This document shows, one piece after another, positions 1-10,500 of a stretch of 64,000 nt of DNA. This DNA is from Firm-04 sp964479595. GTDB lineage: Bacteria; Bacillota; Clostridia; Oscillospirales; Ruminococcaceae. Within the stretch, counting starts at the first letter, position 1. Every line of letters starts with the position of its first letter. A model generated the notes under the pieces. The model did no database searches, was not told the DNA's origin, and saw nothing but the letters and a program-made list of their open reading frames with translations. A program made the position numbers and the translations under genes. The stretch is taken from NCBI GenBank assembly GCA_964479595.1, contig CAYZMU010000002.1, forward strand, positions 62,001 through 126,000, in the 5' to 3' direction.

Positions 1-30
1 AAAGCCGCGCGGGGCGGTTCAGCTGCCTGA
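1..30 (+). CDS. Possible 3' end of an upstream gene
   Basis: Reading frame 1 is open from the first base and stops at TGA 28-30, giving a nine-residue tail (KAARGGSAA). It ends 45 bases before comF, on the same strand, and no other gene explains the edge. A helicase gene often precedes comF in Bacillota, but nine residues cannot identify anything. Confidence 0.3.
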   Translation, partial: KAARGGSAA

Positions 31-75
31 CGCATATGCTGTGCAGGAGCCTTCCGCCGAGGGAGGAAGAGCGGT

Positions 76-792
76 ATGACGCCGAAAATGACCCCGACTG
101 AACGCAGACAGGATGTGTCCCGCCGGCTGCTCGATCTCTTTTTCCCCAACCGCTGCGGCTGCTGCGGGGAACGGATTCCTTATCGCGACTATGTCTGCGA
201 AACCTGCGCGAACGAGCTGCGGGGGCTGCTCCTTTCGAGAGAAACGCTGGATGCCGCGCTCAAAGAACCGCTGCCGTGGGACGGATTCGTGGGGCTTTAT
301 CCTTACATGGGCGCGGCGCGGGACGGGATTCTGACGGTAAAGCAGGGGCTTCAAAACTTCTGTCTCTACGTAGCACCTCAGCTGGCGGATTTGTTTTCGG
401 ACACATTCCCCGGGGAGCGGGCCGATATGGTCACCTGTATTCCGATGAACCCGAAACGCAAAAGGGAGAAGGGCTTTTCGCACGCCGAGATGCTCGCAAG
501 CGCGGTCGCGGAACGTCTGCGCTGCCCTTTTTCGGGAGAGTTGCTCTATGACAACGCGGGTGTGCTGCGCCAGCGCGAGCTCCCGCCGGATCTTCGCAAA
601 ATCTACGCGCAGACGCGGTTTTCCCGCACCGATGTTTCCCTTGAGGGGAAGACGGTCCTGCTCTGCGACGACATTATGACCACGGGCAGCTCGCTCAAAA
701 ATTGTGTGAACCTGCTGCGGGAGATGGGCGCGCAAAAAGTTTACGCGGCGGTGGTCTGCTGCAACATTCTGCCGGGGATTCTGCGCGGCTGA
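76..792 (+). CDS. comF: ComF family protein (phosphoribosyltransferase fold)
   Basis: A 238-residue protein with the two ComF hallmarks. The N-terminal zinc finger has Cys pairs in RCGCCGERI and CETC (residues about 24-46). The C-terminal PRPP-binding loop is VLLCDDIMTTGSS (about 195-207), as in type I phosphoribosyltransferases. ComF proteins are tied to natural competence and DNA uptake in Gram-positives, acting in the cytoplasm with the ComFA helicase; the chemical role is unsettled. The ATG at 76 is preceded by GGGAGGAAG at good spacing; ATG 88 is an alternative. Length is typical. No other competence gene is in the window, so a housekeeping role cannot be excluded. Confidence 0.9.
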   Translation: MTPKMTPTERRQDVSRRLLDLFFPNRCGCCGERIPYRDYVCETCANELRGLLLSRETLDAALKEPLPWDGFVGLYPYMGAARDGILTVKQGLQNFCLYVAPQLADLFSDTFPGERADMVTCIPMNPKRKREKGFSHAEMLASAVAERLRCPFSGELLYDNAGVLRQRELPPDLRKIYAQTRFSRTDVSLEGKTVLLCDDIMTTGSSLKNCVNLLREMGAQKVYAAVVCCNILPGILRG

Positions 793-879
793 GCGCTTTT
801 GCGTTTGCGGCAAGCGGCGTCTGAGGGCGGGGAGTTCTTAAAAACCCCCGCGAAATTTTGGAAAACGCGTCGAAAGCCC

Positions 880-908
880 TTGACAAACGCGGGAAAATCG
901 TGTATAAT
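880..908 (+). promoter_or_regulatory. Sigma-A promoter of the zinc-ribbon gene
   Basis: Perfect TTGACA (880-885), 17-base spacer, perfect TATAAT (903-908). The transcript would have a leader of about 105 bases before ATG 1019, rich in GC stems (GCGCC/GGCGC around 946-966). I recognise no riboswitch in it. Confidence 0.9.
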
Positions 909-1018
909 AAGCGTAAGAGGCGCCGAGTAGGTGTCGTTTGGTCACGCGCCGGGGCGCACGCGGCGCGAATCTTTGCGGGAGCGTTCGGCTTGCCGCGTTT
1001 TGATGGGAGTGTTGAACC

Positions 1019-1459
1019 ATGAGCATCTTTGATCGAGTTTCCGACGCGAGCAAAGGCGTGACTGAGAAGGTCGCCAATATGTCGGAGGTCAGCAACCTGA
1101 AGCGCAAGATTCTGTATGAGGAAGACCGCATCGGAGAGATTTTCGCGGATTTAGGCAAGAAGTATTACAAAAACCCGGACGAGGACCCGGCGGTATTCCG
1201 CGCGCTGTGCGATGATATCGACGCGCGGCGGCGGCGCATCAAGAAGATGAAGTTTGAGCTGAACACCCTGCGCGGCTACAAAATCTGCCCGAAGTGCGAA
1301 GCGGAAAACAGTGAGAAGAATATCTTCTGCGGCGTCTGCGGTGCCAGACTGCCCGACCCGGAGGACGAGGATTTCTCCTCGCTCTCAGAGAACGACTACT
1401 ACACCGAGACGAGCAATCAGTTCTTCAGCGCGGACAGTACGGGCAACATCGACATCTGA
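1019..1459 (+). CDS. Coiled-coil protein with C-terminal zinc ribbon
   Basis: A 146-residue cytoplasmic protein of unknown function. The first 90 residues are charged and look alpha-helical or coiled-coil (SNLKRKILYEEDRIGEIF). A treble-clef zinc ribbon follows (ICPKCEAEN...FCGVCGARLP, residues about 91-113), then a short acidic tail. Similar short zinc-ribbon proteins are common in Ruminococcus-type genomes without assigned roles. It has its own strong promoter (880-908) and a hairpin after the stop, so it is probably transcribed alone. Confidence 0.75.
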   Translation: MSIFDRVSDASKGVTEKVANMSEVSNLKRKILYEEDRIGEIFADLGKKYYKNPDEDPAVFRALCDDIDARRRRIKKMKFELNTLRGYKICPKCEAENSEKNIFCGVCGARLPDPEDEDFSSLSENDYYTETSNQFFSADSTGNIDI

Positions 1460-1466
1460 GTTTCCA

Positions 1467-1494
1467 CCCCGCCTTTTCCACAGAGGCGGGGTTT
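1467..1494 (+). terminator. Weak hairpin terminator
   Basis: A 7-bp stem (CCCCGCC 1467-1473 with GGCGGGG 1485-1491) follows the stop at 1459. Only three T residues follow, so termination may be partial and the next two genes may be reached by read-through. Confidence 0.5.
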
Positions 1495-1533
1495 GAAATT
1501 GTGGCGCGCGGCGCGGACAGAAAATAAGCTGAA

Positions 1534-2046
1534 ATGGGTGCAGAAACAATGGATTTTATTGACCAGCTACGAACCGAAGTGCGGATTCACGGGGATATGG
1601 AAATTGATTTTCGCAGCCGGCGGTATCTGCACGCGCGCGAAATCGCCCGGAAGTATCTTGACAACATTGAGGAAGCGGCGCGCATGGCGGCGCGGAACGG
1701 CAATTATCTTCAGCTGGAGAACGGGAAAGTGCTCATCAGCGGTTTCTGCGAGGTCACAGAGAAGGATTTCGAGCAGCCTTTTATTCAAAAAGAAAAGAAA
1801 CACCATCTGTTCCCCCGAAAACGCCATGAAATCTATTCCGCCGTCCCGGACAACGAACTTTTCGAGGTCTTTCTCTCCGCCTACAAGCAGCTGTGCAAGG
1901 AGGAAGGGATTGAGTACTTCCCCTTTCAGGCGCAGATTGAGGGCGAGGACGGAAAGATTCTCTACCACACGCTGCCGCTGACGCTCAAAAAGCCGAAACG
2001 GGAAAAGATTATCGCGTTCGGGTTTCCTTATGAAATCCTTGTCTAG
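1534..2046 (+). CDS. Hypothetical protein
   Basis: I do not recognise this 170-residue protein. It has no signal peptide or membrane segment. It is rich in charged residues with mixed helix and strand propensity (DFIDQLRTEVRIHGDMEID at the start, IIAFGFPYEIL at the end). ATG 1534 and ATG 1549 are both possible starts, neither with a strong ribosome site. It ends three bases before the next gene, which suggests translational coupling with the activase-related protein. An overlapping frame at 1493-1981 looks less protein-like and was rejected. Confidence 0.6.
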   Translation: MGAETMDFIDQLRTEVRIHGDMEIDFRSRRYLHAREIARKYLDNIEEAARMAARNGNYLQLENGKVLISGFCEVTEKDFEQPFIQKEKKHHLFPRKRHEIYSAVPDNELFEVFLSAYKQLCKEEGIEYFPFQAQIEGEDGKILYHTLPLTLKKPKREKIIAFGFPYEILV

Positions 2047-2049
2047 AAA

Positions 2050-3360
2050 GTGGTGAAAACTTTGCGGTTTACCCCGGAAATGAAGAAAACCCATACCATT
2101 CTGGTGCCGAGTATGCTGCCGATTCACTTTCGGCTGCTGATTAGCATTCTGAGGTCCTACGGCTACCATTGCGAGCTGCTCGACGAGGAGAGCCGCGCGG
2201 TCGTGGACGAAGGGCTCAAGAATGTGCACAATGACACCTGTTACCCCGCGCTGCTCCTGATCGGGCAGTTCATGTACGCGCTCAAATCCGGGCGCTATGA
2301 TCCGGACAAAACGGCGCTGCTCATTACGCAGACGGGGGGCGGGTGCAGAGCGTCGAATTATATTTATCTTTTGCGCAAGGCACTCGCGAAGAGTTTTCCT
2401 CAGGTCCCTGTTATTTCATTAAACTTTTCGGGGCTTGAAAAGGACCCGAAATCCGGCTGGAAGATTACCCCCGCCATCTTTCTGAAGTTCCTCTACGCGG
2501 TGCTCTACGGCGATTTGCTCATGCTTATCGGGAATCAGTGCCGCCCCTACGAATACCATAAAGGCGAAACGGACGCGCTGCTGCGGCGGTGGCTCAAGCG
2601 GCTGGAAAAGGCGTTTGAGGACGGCTCCTTCTTGAACACGGGGCGGCTCTACAAGGACATTCTGGACGATTTCGCCGCTATCCCGCGCTCCAAGCGCGAT
2701 AAAATCCGTGTGGGGATTGTCGGGGAAATCTATGTGAAGTATTCTCCGCTCGCGAACAACCATCTGGAGTCGTATCTGCTGTCGGAGGGCTGTGAACCCG
2801 TTCTGCCGTCTTTGCTGGAATTTGTCATGTACTGCGCAGTGGGCGGTGTCGTGAACGGGAAGCTCTACCACTATCTGAACATGAGCGTTGTCAAGAGCTA
2901 TCTGGGGTATGGGCTTATTTACGCGTTGCAGCGCCAGCAGATAGCCGTTATCCGCAAGCACGGGGTTTTTGACCCGCCGCACGACTTCAGCCTCCTGCGC
3001 GACCGCGCCGACCGCTATATCAGCGAGGGCGTCTCTATGGGAGAGGGCTGGCTTATCACGGCGGAGATGGCGGCGCTGGTGGAATCCGGAACCGAGAACA
3101 TCATCTGCGTGCAGCCCTTCGGTTGTCTGCCCAATCACGTCGTGGCAAAGGGCATGATGCGCGTCATCAAGGAAGCGTATCCGAGGGCGAATATTACCGC
3201 CATTGACTATGACCCCGGCGCGACCAAGGTCAACCAGGAGAACCGCGTCAAGCTGATGCTCGCCAACGCGCGCAAACCAAAAAGCGCACGGTCCCAAAAA
3301 ACCGTGCGCCCGGATGCTCGTAAGGCGGCTCATCATGTTTGCTTTACAACACCATTCTAA
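2050..3360 (+). CDS. Acyl-CoA dehydratase activase-related protein (HgdB/DUF2229-like)
   Basis: A 436-residue protein of the family found with, or fused to, activators of 2-hydroxyacyl-CoA dehydratases. Visible family features are the N-terminal TILVPSMLPIHF, the NDTCYPALL Cys motif (residues about 61-69), TQTGGGCRASNY (about 96-107) and a conserved FGCLPNH near residue 360. The Cys residues are candidate iron-sulphur ligands. The reaction is unknown. GTG 2050 or 2053 is the likely start. The ATPase (BadF-type) partner usually nearby is absent here. The last 25 residues (after NARKP) run through a strong hairpin at 3284-3309 and look like a non-conserved extension. Confidence 0.75.
   Translation: MVKTLRFTPEMKKTHTILVPSMLPIHFRLLISILRSYGYHCELLDEESRAVVDEGLKNVHNDTCYPALLLIGQFMYALKSGRYDPDKTALLITQTGGGCRASNYIYLLRKALAKSFPQVPVISLNFSGLEKDPKSGWKITPAIFLKFLYAVLYGDLLMLIGNQCRPYEYHKGETDALLRRWLKRLEKAFEDGSFLNTGRLYKDILDDFAAIPRSKRDKIRVGIVGEIYVKYSPLANNHLESYLLSEGCEPVLPSLLEFVMYCAVGGVVNGKLYHYLNMSVVKSYLGYGLIYALQRQQIAVIRKHGVFDPPHDFSLLRDRADRYISEGVSMGEGWLITAEMAALVESGTENIICVQPFGCLPNHVVAKGMMRVIKEAYPRANITAIDYDPGATKVNQENRVKLMLANARKPKSARSQKTVRPDARKAAHHVCFTTPF
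3275..3309 (-). terminator. Hairpin with T-tract on the minus strand, inside a gene's 3' end
   Basis: A 9-bp perfect stem GCGCACGGT (3284-3292) with ACCGTGCGC (3301-3309) lies inside the last codons of the 2050-3360 gene. Read on the minus strand the stem is followed by TTTTTGGTTTG, a rho-independent terminator signature. No plus-strand T-tract follows. No minus-strand protein gene needs it. Confidence 0.5.
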
Positions 3361-3432
3361 CACATTTCGCGGAAAAAAGCATGCAAGTTTTAGAGACAAA
3401 CTGTAAAGAATCTGTGAACAATCGGGGCGCGA

Positions 3433-4206
3433 ATGATGAAGCTATTTGACAGCCACACGCACTACACCGACAAGGCGTTTGACACCGACCGTGACGAACT
3501 GCTCGGGCGGCTGCCTCAGGCGGGTGTGGTCCGCTGCATGGTCTGCTCCACGAATCTTGCGGACGCGCGGGAGACAGCAGCGCTCGTGGAGCGCTTTCCG
3601 AAGCTCCTTGTCGGCGCGGTCGGTGTGCATCCCGAAACCCCGGATGTCGAAAAGGATTGGCTCTGTCAGCTCGGGGAACTCGCGGCGCGGGACGGCGTGC
3701 GGGCAATCGGCGAGATAGGGCTTGACTACCACTACGAATCGTACGACAAGGAACAGCAGCAGAAGATTCTTCGCGCGCAGCTCGGGCTCGCGCGGGATTT
3801 AGATCTGCCGGTCATTCTGCACTGCCGGGAGGCGACAGCAGATATGCTCGCGCTGCTGAAGGAATTCGCCCCGCTCAAAGGCGTCATGCACTGTTTTTCG
3901 GGCTCCGCCGAAACGGCGCGGGAGGTGCTCGGGATGGGGCTGATGGTCGGTTTCACGGGGGTCATCACATTTCGAAACGCCAAAAAACCGCTTGAGGCGC
4001 TGCGCGCCGTTCCGCCGGACAAACTGCTGCTCGAGACTGACTGCCCGTATCTGGCGCCCGTCCCTTTTCGGGGAAGGCGCTGCGACAGCACGATGCTTGG
4101 GGAAACCGCGCGCGTGATGGCGCGGGAAAAGGAACTCAGTACTGAAGAGATTTGCCGACAGACCGCCGAGAACGCGGCACGGCTTTTCGGATGTGAGGAA
4201 ACGTAA
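3433..4206 (+). CDS. tatD: TatD family metal-dependent hydrolase
   Basis: A 257-residue TIM-barrel metallohydrolase. Metal ligands are visible in order: FDSHTHYTD (residues about 5-13), GEIGLDYHY (Glu near 93), ILHCREA (His near 129), MHCFSGS (His near 154) and the C-terminal ETDCPYLAP (Asp near 205). TatD enzymes are cytoplasmic Mg-dependent 3'-5' exonucleases/DNases linked to DNA repair. The start is ATG 3433 or 3436. It probably forms a small operon with the 97-residue gene 12 bases downstream, closed by a terminator at 4499-4531. Confidence 0.92.
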   Translation: MMKLFDSHTHYTDKAFDTDRDELLGRLPQAGVVRCMVCSTNLADARETAALVERFPKLLVGAVGVHPETPDVEKDWLCQLGELAARDGVRAIGEIGLDYHYESYDKEQQQKILRAQLGLARDLDLPVILHCREATADMLALLKEFAPLKGVMHCFSGSAETAREVLGMGLMVGFTGVITFRNAKKPLEALRAVPPDKLLLETDCPYLAPVPFRGRRCDSTMLGETARVMAREKELSTEEICRQTAENAARLFGCEET

Positions 4207-4218
4207 CAGGAGGGGCGG

Positions 4219-4512
4219 ATGGAAGAACACGAACCGAGAAACGCCTTTGATATTCCGAAGGTGTTCTACTTTCAGGTGGGGAACATTCACACGGGCAGCA
4301 AGGGGCCGCTGCGGTATCGCGTCGAGCCGGCGGACGGGCTGCTGAAGGTGGATACGTGGAGCGAGGATCTCTGCTACGAGATTGTCAGAGAGCGCGAAAA
4401 AATCCTTGCCCATGAGGAATTTCCCGTCAGCGAGCCGGGCTTTGATGAGATGATAGACTTTCTGCAGGTACAGTACGATCAATTAACAGGTAAAGCGAAC
4501 GCGGTGTCATGA
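4219..4512 (+). CDS. Hypothetical protein, 97 residues
   Basis: A small soluble protein of unknown function. It has a strand-rich start (KVFYFQVGNIHTGSKG) and an acidic helical C-terminus. A strong ribosome site (AGGAGGGG, 4208-4215) sits just before ATG 4219, 12 bases after tatD stops. This supports expression as the second gene of a tatD operon. Confidence 0.7.
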   Translation: MEEHEPRNAFDIPKVFYFQVGNIHTGSKGPLRYRVEPADGLLKVDTWSEDLCYEIVREREKILAHEEFPVSEPGFDEMIDFLQVQYDQLTGKANAVS

Positions 4513-4532
4513 ACATGGCACCGCGTCTTTTT
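4499..4532 (+). terminator. Rho-independent terminator of the tatD operon
   Basis: ACGCGGTGTCATG pairs with CATGGCACCGCGT with one bulge, closed by a two-base loop and followed by CTTTTT. The left arm overlaps the last codons of the 97-residue gene. It also separates this operon from the convergent protease gene. Confidence 0.85.
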
Positions 4533-4550
4533 GCGCGAAAGATTTTGTAA

Positions 4551-7500
4551 TCAGTTTTGGGGTTCGCCGCGCGCGAGCAGTCTGAGCACCTCGGAGAAAT
4601 CGCGGCTGTCCAGAAAACCGTCTCCGTTGAGGTCGGCTGTCTCTATTTGTGCGGCGCTCGGCGTGAGCGCGGAGGTTTCCGAAAGCAGGCGGGAGAGCAG
4701 AATTCCGTCTGAAACGGAAATCGTTCCGTCACAGTTGATGTCGCCTGTCCCGTTCGGGGTCTGGGTCGCCGAAACATACGCGAAATGGTACTGATCGGCG
4801 TATTCCGCGGCGGGGCAGCCCTCGTAGCCGTAGACTACTGTGCCCGCGGGAATGCCGTAGAAAGCTCCCCGCGGCAGGAATGTGACCGGCACGCCCTCCA
4901 CCTCCGGCAGCAGGGTAATGCGCGTCAGCTTTTTGTTGAGCGTATAAACTTCCGCCATGTTCAAATCCTTGAATACGCGGTAGGTGACGCCGTTTTCCGT
5001 GTCGTAAAAGTATTTATATCCTCTGCTGGAGGTGTCCCGCAGCATAAAGCCGAATTCCTGCTGTTTGTCGACGACGTCAATGGGCGCGAAGAGCAGGTAG
5101 ACGGTTTCTCCCGCCGCCAGATCAAAGCTCATATCGCCCGTCGAACTGGTGACAAGGCTTTCCCGGAACACACCGTCGGAATCGTAGCGCTGAACCGCGA
5201 GCTTGGACTGCACCCTGAGCAGATCGATACGGAAAGTCGCGCCGACGCCCGCCGTGAACTCGTAGATGAGGAACTCGCAGGCAGTGTCTTCTGTCCCTTT
5301 GTAGCTGGCGTTGAGCGTCACGGGAACGGTCTCGAAATCCTCCAGATCAAAGAGCGGAGCCGCGACAATGTCGTAGTCCAGATTGCAGACGCCGAAATAA
5401 TCCCCCATGCCGATATAATTCGCGCTCGCCGTGCCGATACGGGTGTCGTTGGCGGTGTAGCGCAGTTGGTAGTCCACACCCTCGCGCAGTTTGTAGTCGC
5501 CGTCATAAAATTGAACGTCCGGTTCTCTGCGCTCGCCGGTCCATGTGACGGGCTTTGACACGACCTCGCAGTCGCTGAGGAGCTTGAAGGAAGATTCCAG
5601 CAGGAAGTTGATCGTTCCCTCGCGCTCGGTGCCGTTGAATTTGACCATGAGAAAGCGCGTTTCATGCGCGGGGATGGTAAAGGACAGCGACTGCGTGCCC
5701 TCGCCGTAAACCTCCTCGAGCATTTCACCCTTGGGGGAAAACACTCTCAGCACGATATCCTCCACGTCGGAAGTGCCGAACATATACGTCGTTTCCTCCT
5801 CGGCGGTGACCTTGTAAATCGCGAGGCGGGCATCCATCGTCAGTTCCGCCTGGTGTTCGCCAGCGGAAATTTCCGGGGCGTCCTGCGGCAGCCGCACCGC
5901 TATCTCGTAGTTTGCGGAAAGCGAGTTGTAGGAGCGGTTGGTCGGGCGCAGCGACACAGGCGTTTCTCCGAACAGGATATTGTCGTTGGGATATTCCAAG
6001 GTGTAGTCTTTTGAGGGCGTCAGGACCGTGCCGTCCACGGTAACCGTGAGCGCGGCGGGGCTGTGACCGCCCGTGTAGGGGACCGCCGGCGCCTCCACCT
6101 CGGCCTTGCTCAGGTCGTAGGGCTTTACCACGGTAATGGCTGCCTCGCCCGCGAGCGCGTGGTACTGTCTGCTGAAAACCGCGCAGTATGTCCCCGGGCG
6201 CAGTTCGTAGTCCGCCGTCGTGCCCGGAATCGGTGTCACAAAACCGAAATGTCCCAGCCGCTCATTGTAGAGATAGAGCGAACACTGCAGCGCGCCGCCC
6301 GAAGTCCGCTCATTTAAGATTCGCACGCGCTGTTTTTTGCCCGCGGCCGCTCCCGCCTCGAGTTCAAACCGGATTGCGGAAAGCGGCTGTTCATCGCCGC
6401 AGGATACGCTTACCGGTGTGTCGAGGCTCGTTTCGGTCATGGGGGCATGGAGCGACCCCAGCATGATTTCATAGGAGAAATCCGCTCTGCCGATATACAG
6501 CCCCGTGCCGACTACTGAAAGTTCCGCCTTTCCCGGGGCGTCGTTGCGCGTGTTGATGAGCAGGTAATCCTTGCCCTCTGTCAATTCCTCTCCGCCCAAT
6601 GTTACGGTGACATCCGGCGAGACAGGTCGGTCTTCGTCGTATGTTCCGCCGAAACTGCCGCTGATTTTGACTAAGCGTAAATCCCGCAGCTGCGTGGAAA
6701 TCACAAGATTATACTCCGCCGCGGATTTCGCGCCGCAGATGAAGTAGTAGCTTTGGCCGGCGCTTAGCTCCACCGTCCCCCCGAAATAGCTGCCCATCTG
6801 CGGGCTGCTTGTGCTGCTCCCCAGAATCTGCCCGTAGCCGTCGGGCGTTTCGGAGACGGTGCAGGAGGTGCGAATGGAGACAAAGCGCGAACCGTTTTGG
6901 AAACTTCCCGCGCGGTTGAACGCCTCCTGCTCCTCGGCGTAGCCTTGCGCGTAGGTGGCGTAATAGTGGTAGGTTCCGCTGCTTTTCGGCACAAAGAGGA
7001 AGACGGCGGTGTCGGTTTCGCTGTCAATGGAAACGGGAATCGCGGTGTCTTCCGGCACGCGCAGCGTCAGCGGGATTTCAAGTTCGACGTAGCCCTCATA
7101 GGCGCCGATTCCGAAGAGCGAGACTCTGCAGATTTGCTGGTGCTGGTGCGTGACCATACGATAGTCGGTGTCGGGCGTCAGAGTCTCTCCCGCGGTGCCG
7201 CGAACCGTGATGTTCGGCGTGTAAGTCTCCCCGAACTGAATGCCCTCCGCGGGTTCCGCCTCCACGGCGCAGGAAGAGAGAGGTGTGTGCGGCGTTTCAG
7301 CGCTTTTTTCCGCCAGAAGGCTCACTTCCCCCTCCCAGAGCGGGCGAAAGCGCACGGTATAGTCCTCCTCCGCCTCCATGCGCGCGGTCATTTCCGACGC
7401 CCCGGAGAGATTCTGAGCAAATTCTCCCACGGGTTTCCCCGCCTGGTCGAGCAGCACGCCCTCAATCGGCGCGCCGCCAAAGGAAACAAGGCGGTAAGAC

Positions 7501-10500
7501 CCGCTTTCGGGAACGCGAATCCTAAGAACCCGCTCTCCGCCGCCGTCAAACAGCGCGGTCTCGCCGGGCGAAAGCGTCTGCTTTTCCTCGCCTTCCCGCG
7601 TCGTCACCGTAAAATCGACCTGTTCGGTCTTGCCGTTCTTATCCGTTATCACAAGGCGGTAAAGCGCTGTCCCGGGAAGGGAAGTGTCCGCGTAATATCT
7701 TGTGTTCTGACCGTCCGCGCAGGGCGTGAGCGAGCCGTCCGGCGCAATCTCATACCACTGATACCGTGCCCCGGCGGCGCCCGCCAGAACGCTCAGCGGC
7801 GCCTCTTCACCCGCGCCGCAGGTGAGTTCCGTCGCGGAATAGCCCATGACAAGCGGTTCCATGCACAGCGTGTAGTCCGAAAACGCCTCCAGAGCCGGGA
7901 TTTCGTCCGCTGTCACGACCCAGATGCCCGAATCCCAGGCGTTTGGCGCGATGGTTTGTATGGACGGGGAGAGCACGACCGCGCTGCAGCCTCTCAGGCT
8001 TTCCGCGCCGAGTACCGAAGCGTTTTCCAATACGACAAGGCGCACCGACGCTCCGGAAAACGCGCGCGCCGGGAGTTCTTTGATTGCGGGGAAAGAAAGC
8101 GCCCCCGCTTTTGCCCCGGAAAACGCGCCCGGCACGAAGGTCTCGAGTGCGTCAAACACCGTTATCTCAAAGTCGCCGCCGATCACAAATCCCGAGAAGG
8201 CGTTCTCGCCGATTTCCGTAAGCGCGCCGTAATCAAGGTCCGTCTCAATCTCCCGCCCGGCTCCTGTCGCGAGCGCGCTCGCGCCTAAAACGGTCACGCC
8301 CGGCAGCGTCAGCAGCCTGAGAGACGAACAGCCCGAAAAGGTTTTCGCGGGCAGCTGCGTAACCGTCTCCGCCATTTGGACACTTCTGAGTTTCGCGCAG
8401 CCTTCCCACGCCGCCTCGCCGAGACCGCGCAGGGACGCCAGAGGCAAATCCCCGCTCCACAGCGCGCAGCCTTTGAAGCATTCCGCGCCGATGGATGTGA
8501 CCTGTTCCCAGCCGCAGGAAATCTCCGCGAGCGCCTCGCAGCCGTAGAAAACGCGGTCGCCGAAGGCTTTCACGTCGGGAATGTCAACGCTTGTAAGCGT
8601 TTCGCAGCCGCTGAACACGCGGTCGGGGAGCTCGGTAAGCCCATCGCCCGAAAAACGCCGCAGCTCGATACAGCCGAGAAACGCCTCCTCCCCGACAGAG
8701 CGCAGCTGTTTTGCGAGCGTGAGGGTCTTGAGCGCCTCGCAGCCCGAAAAGGCGTTCGCTCCTATCGTATCCGCGCCGGACGCGGTCACCTCGGTCAGAT
8801 TTTCGCAGCCCGAAAAGGCGTTCCTGCCGATACTTTTGACGGTTTCGGGCAGCGTGACCGATTCCGCCGTGTGCCGGTTGGCGAAAGCGCTGTCGCCGAT
8901 GGCGGTGATGGTCTGCCCCGCAAAACTCTCAGGAACGGTAATTTTGGAGCGCACGCCGCCGTAGTGCGTCAGTACGCCGTTTTCGACCGTCATCGTGTCC
9001 AGAGCGTCCAGCCCGCCGATGGAATAGGACGCCTCGGTCGGGGTGCTGTCCGCGAAACCGTCCTTCACCGCCACGGCGAGCAGATAGGCAGATTCGGTGA
9101 GCGCGAACGGCCCCTCATAAAGTGTGCCGTTTTCGCGGCTCGGGGTTGTGCCGTCTGTCGTGTAGTAAATCTGAGCGCCCTCGGTTTCCGTCTGCAGTTC
9201 TACGGTGACGCGGGCGGCGAAATTGCCGGATGCCTCCGTAAATCTGGGCGGGCAGCAGATGCCGTCGTCCCAGCGGAAATCCTTCATGTTGACGAATCCC
9301 CAGCCGTAGGTCTCATCAAAGCCGTAAATCCCAAGATCCTTCGCGTTTAAGCGCAGCAGATTTTCCGCGCGCGCGGGGCTTATTTCCGGGTCGGCGCTTT
9401 TCAGCAGCGCGCAGCAGGCGGTGACGTGCGGGGTGGCCATGCTGGTGCCGTTCATGAGGCGCGTGGCGTTGGCACCGCCGATGGTGTAGCTGAGCACATC
9501 GACGCCCGGCGCGCAGACGTCAATCATGCGCCCGTAATTGGAGAAGTTGGCGAGTTTCATCTCGCTGTCCACCGCGCCCACGGTGATGCAGCTGGCGATG
9601 CTCCCCGGGTAATAGTATATCGCGTCGTCCGCGTTGTTGCCCGCCGCGGCGCAGCAAATCACTCCCGCCTCGTCCGCGGCTGCCATGGCTTCAACTTCCA
9701 GCGGGCTGACGCCCAGTCCGCCAAAGCTCATATTCACGATATCCGCGCCCTGTTCCAGCGCGGTCATCAGGGCCAGATAAATCTGTTCGTCCGCTGCCTC
9801 CCCCTTCTTGTCAAACGCCTTGATGGGCAGGATTTTCACGTTTGAGGGTGTGAGCTCGCAGATGGTCCCCGTGCAGTGGGTGCCGTGTCCGTAGTCGTCC
9901 TCAATGGTGTCGTTTCCGGAGTTGGAGATATTGACCCCGCCCTCCAGCACGCGGCCGGAAAAGAGCGCGGGCGCGGTGTTGAGCCCCGTGTCAATGACCG
10001 CGACGGTCACCTGCGGCAGCACCTCCTTGGAAAGATACTCCCGGGTAAAATCCGCTGTCCCGATAGGCTCCGCGCCCCACGTGTTGGGAGACACCGCCCC
10101 GCTTTCTTCCGCGAGTCTGACAATCCGCGAGGGCTGGACATATTCCACCGCCGAATCCGCCTCGTAAAGTTCAAACGCCGCGCGCGCCTGTGCGGGCGTG
10201 TCATACTGCAGAATGTGGAGGTCTCTGTAGCCCTCCGCGCTCGCCGACGCGCCGTGGGGGTCTATGGCGGAGGAGGATTTGACAATGAGCCGCGCGGTTT
10301 GGAAGTCGTCTGTGATGGTGAGGACATCCTCGTCCTCCGTATACGTGTAGCCGTATTCCTCAGCGCCCTGCTCAAAGGGCACATAGGCGCTGCCGCCCGG
10401 CGTTTCGCTCTCCGCCGAGAGATAGAGCTGTCCGTTTCTCGCCGCCAGCGTGCCGCCGTCCTCACCCGAGAGGATTCCCGTGCGCTTGTCAAATGTAATG

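Noticed and set aside
1493..1981. A plus-strand frame overlapping the 170-residue gene
   Set aside because: Rich in Arg/Ser with no order. The 1534-2046 frame has better amino acid composition and abuts the next gene.
6897..8288. A 463-codon plus-strand frame and several neighbours within 4.8-10.5 kb
   Set aside because: All are shadows of the dockerin protease gene. Composition is low in hydrophobic order and no starts are supported.
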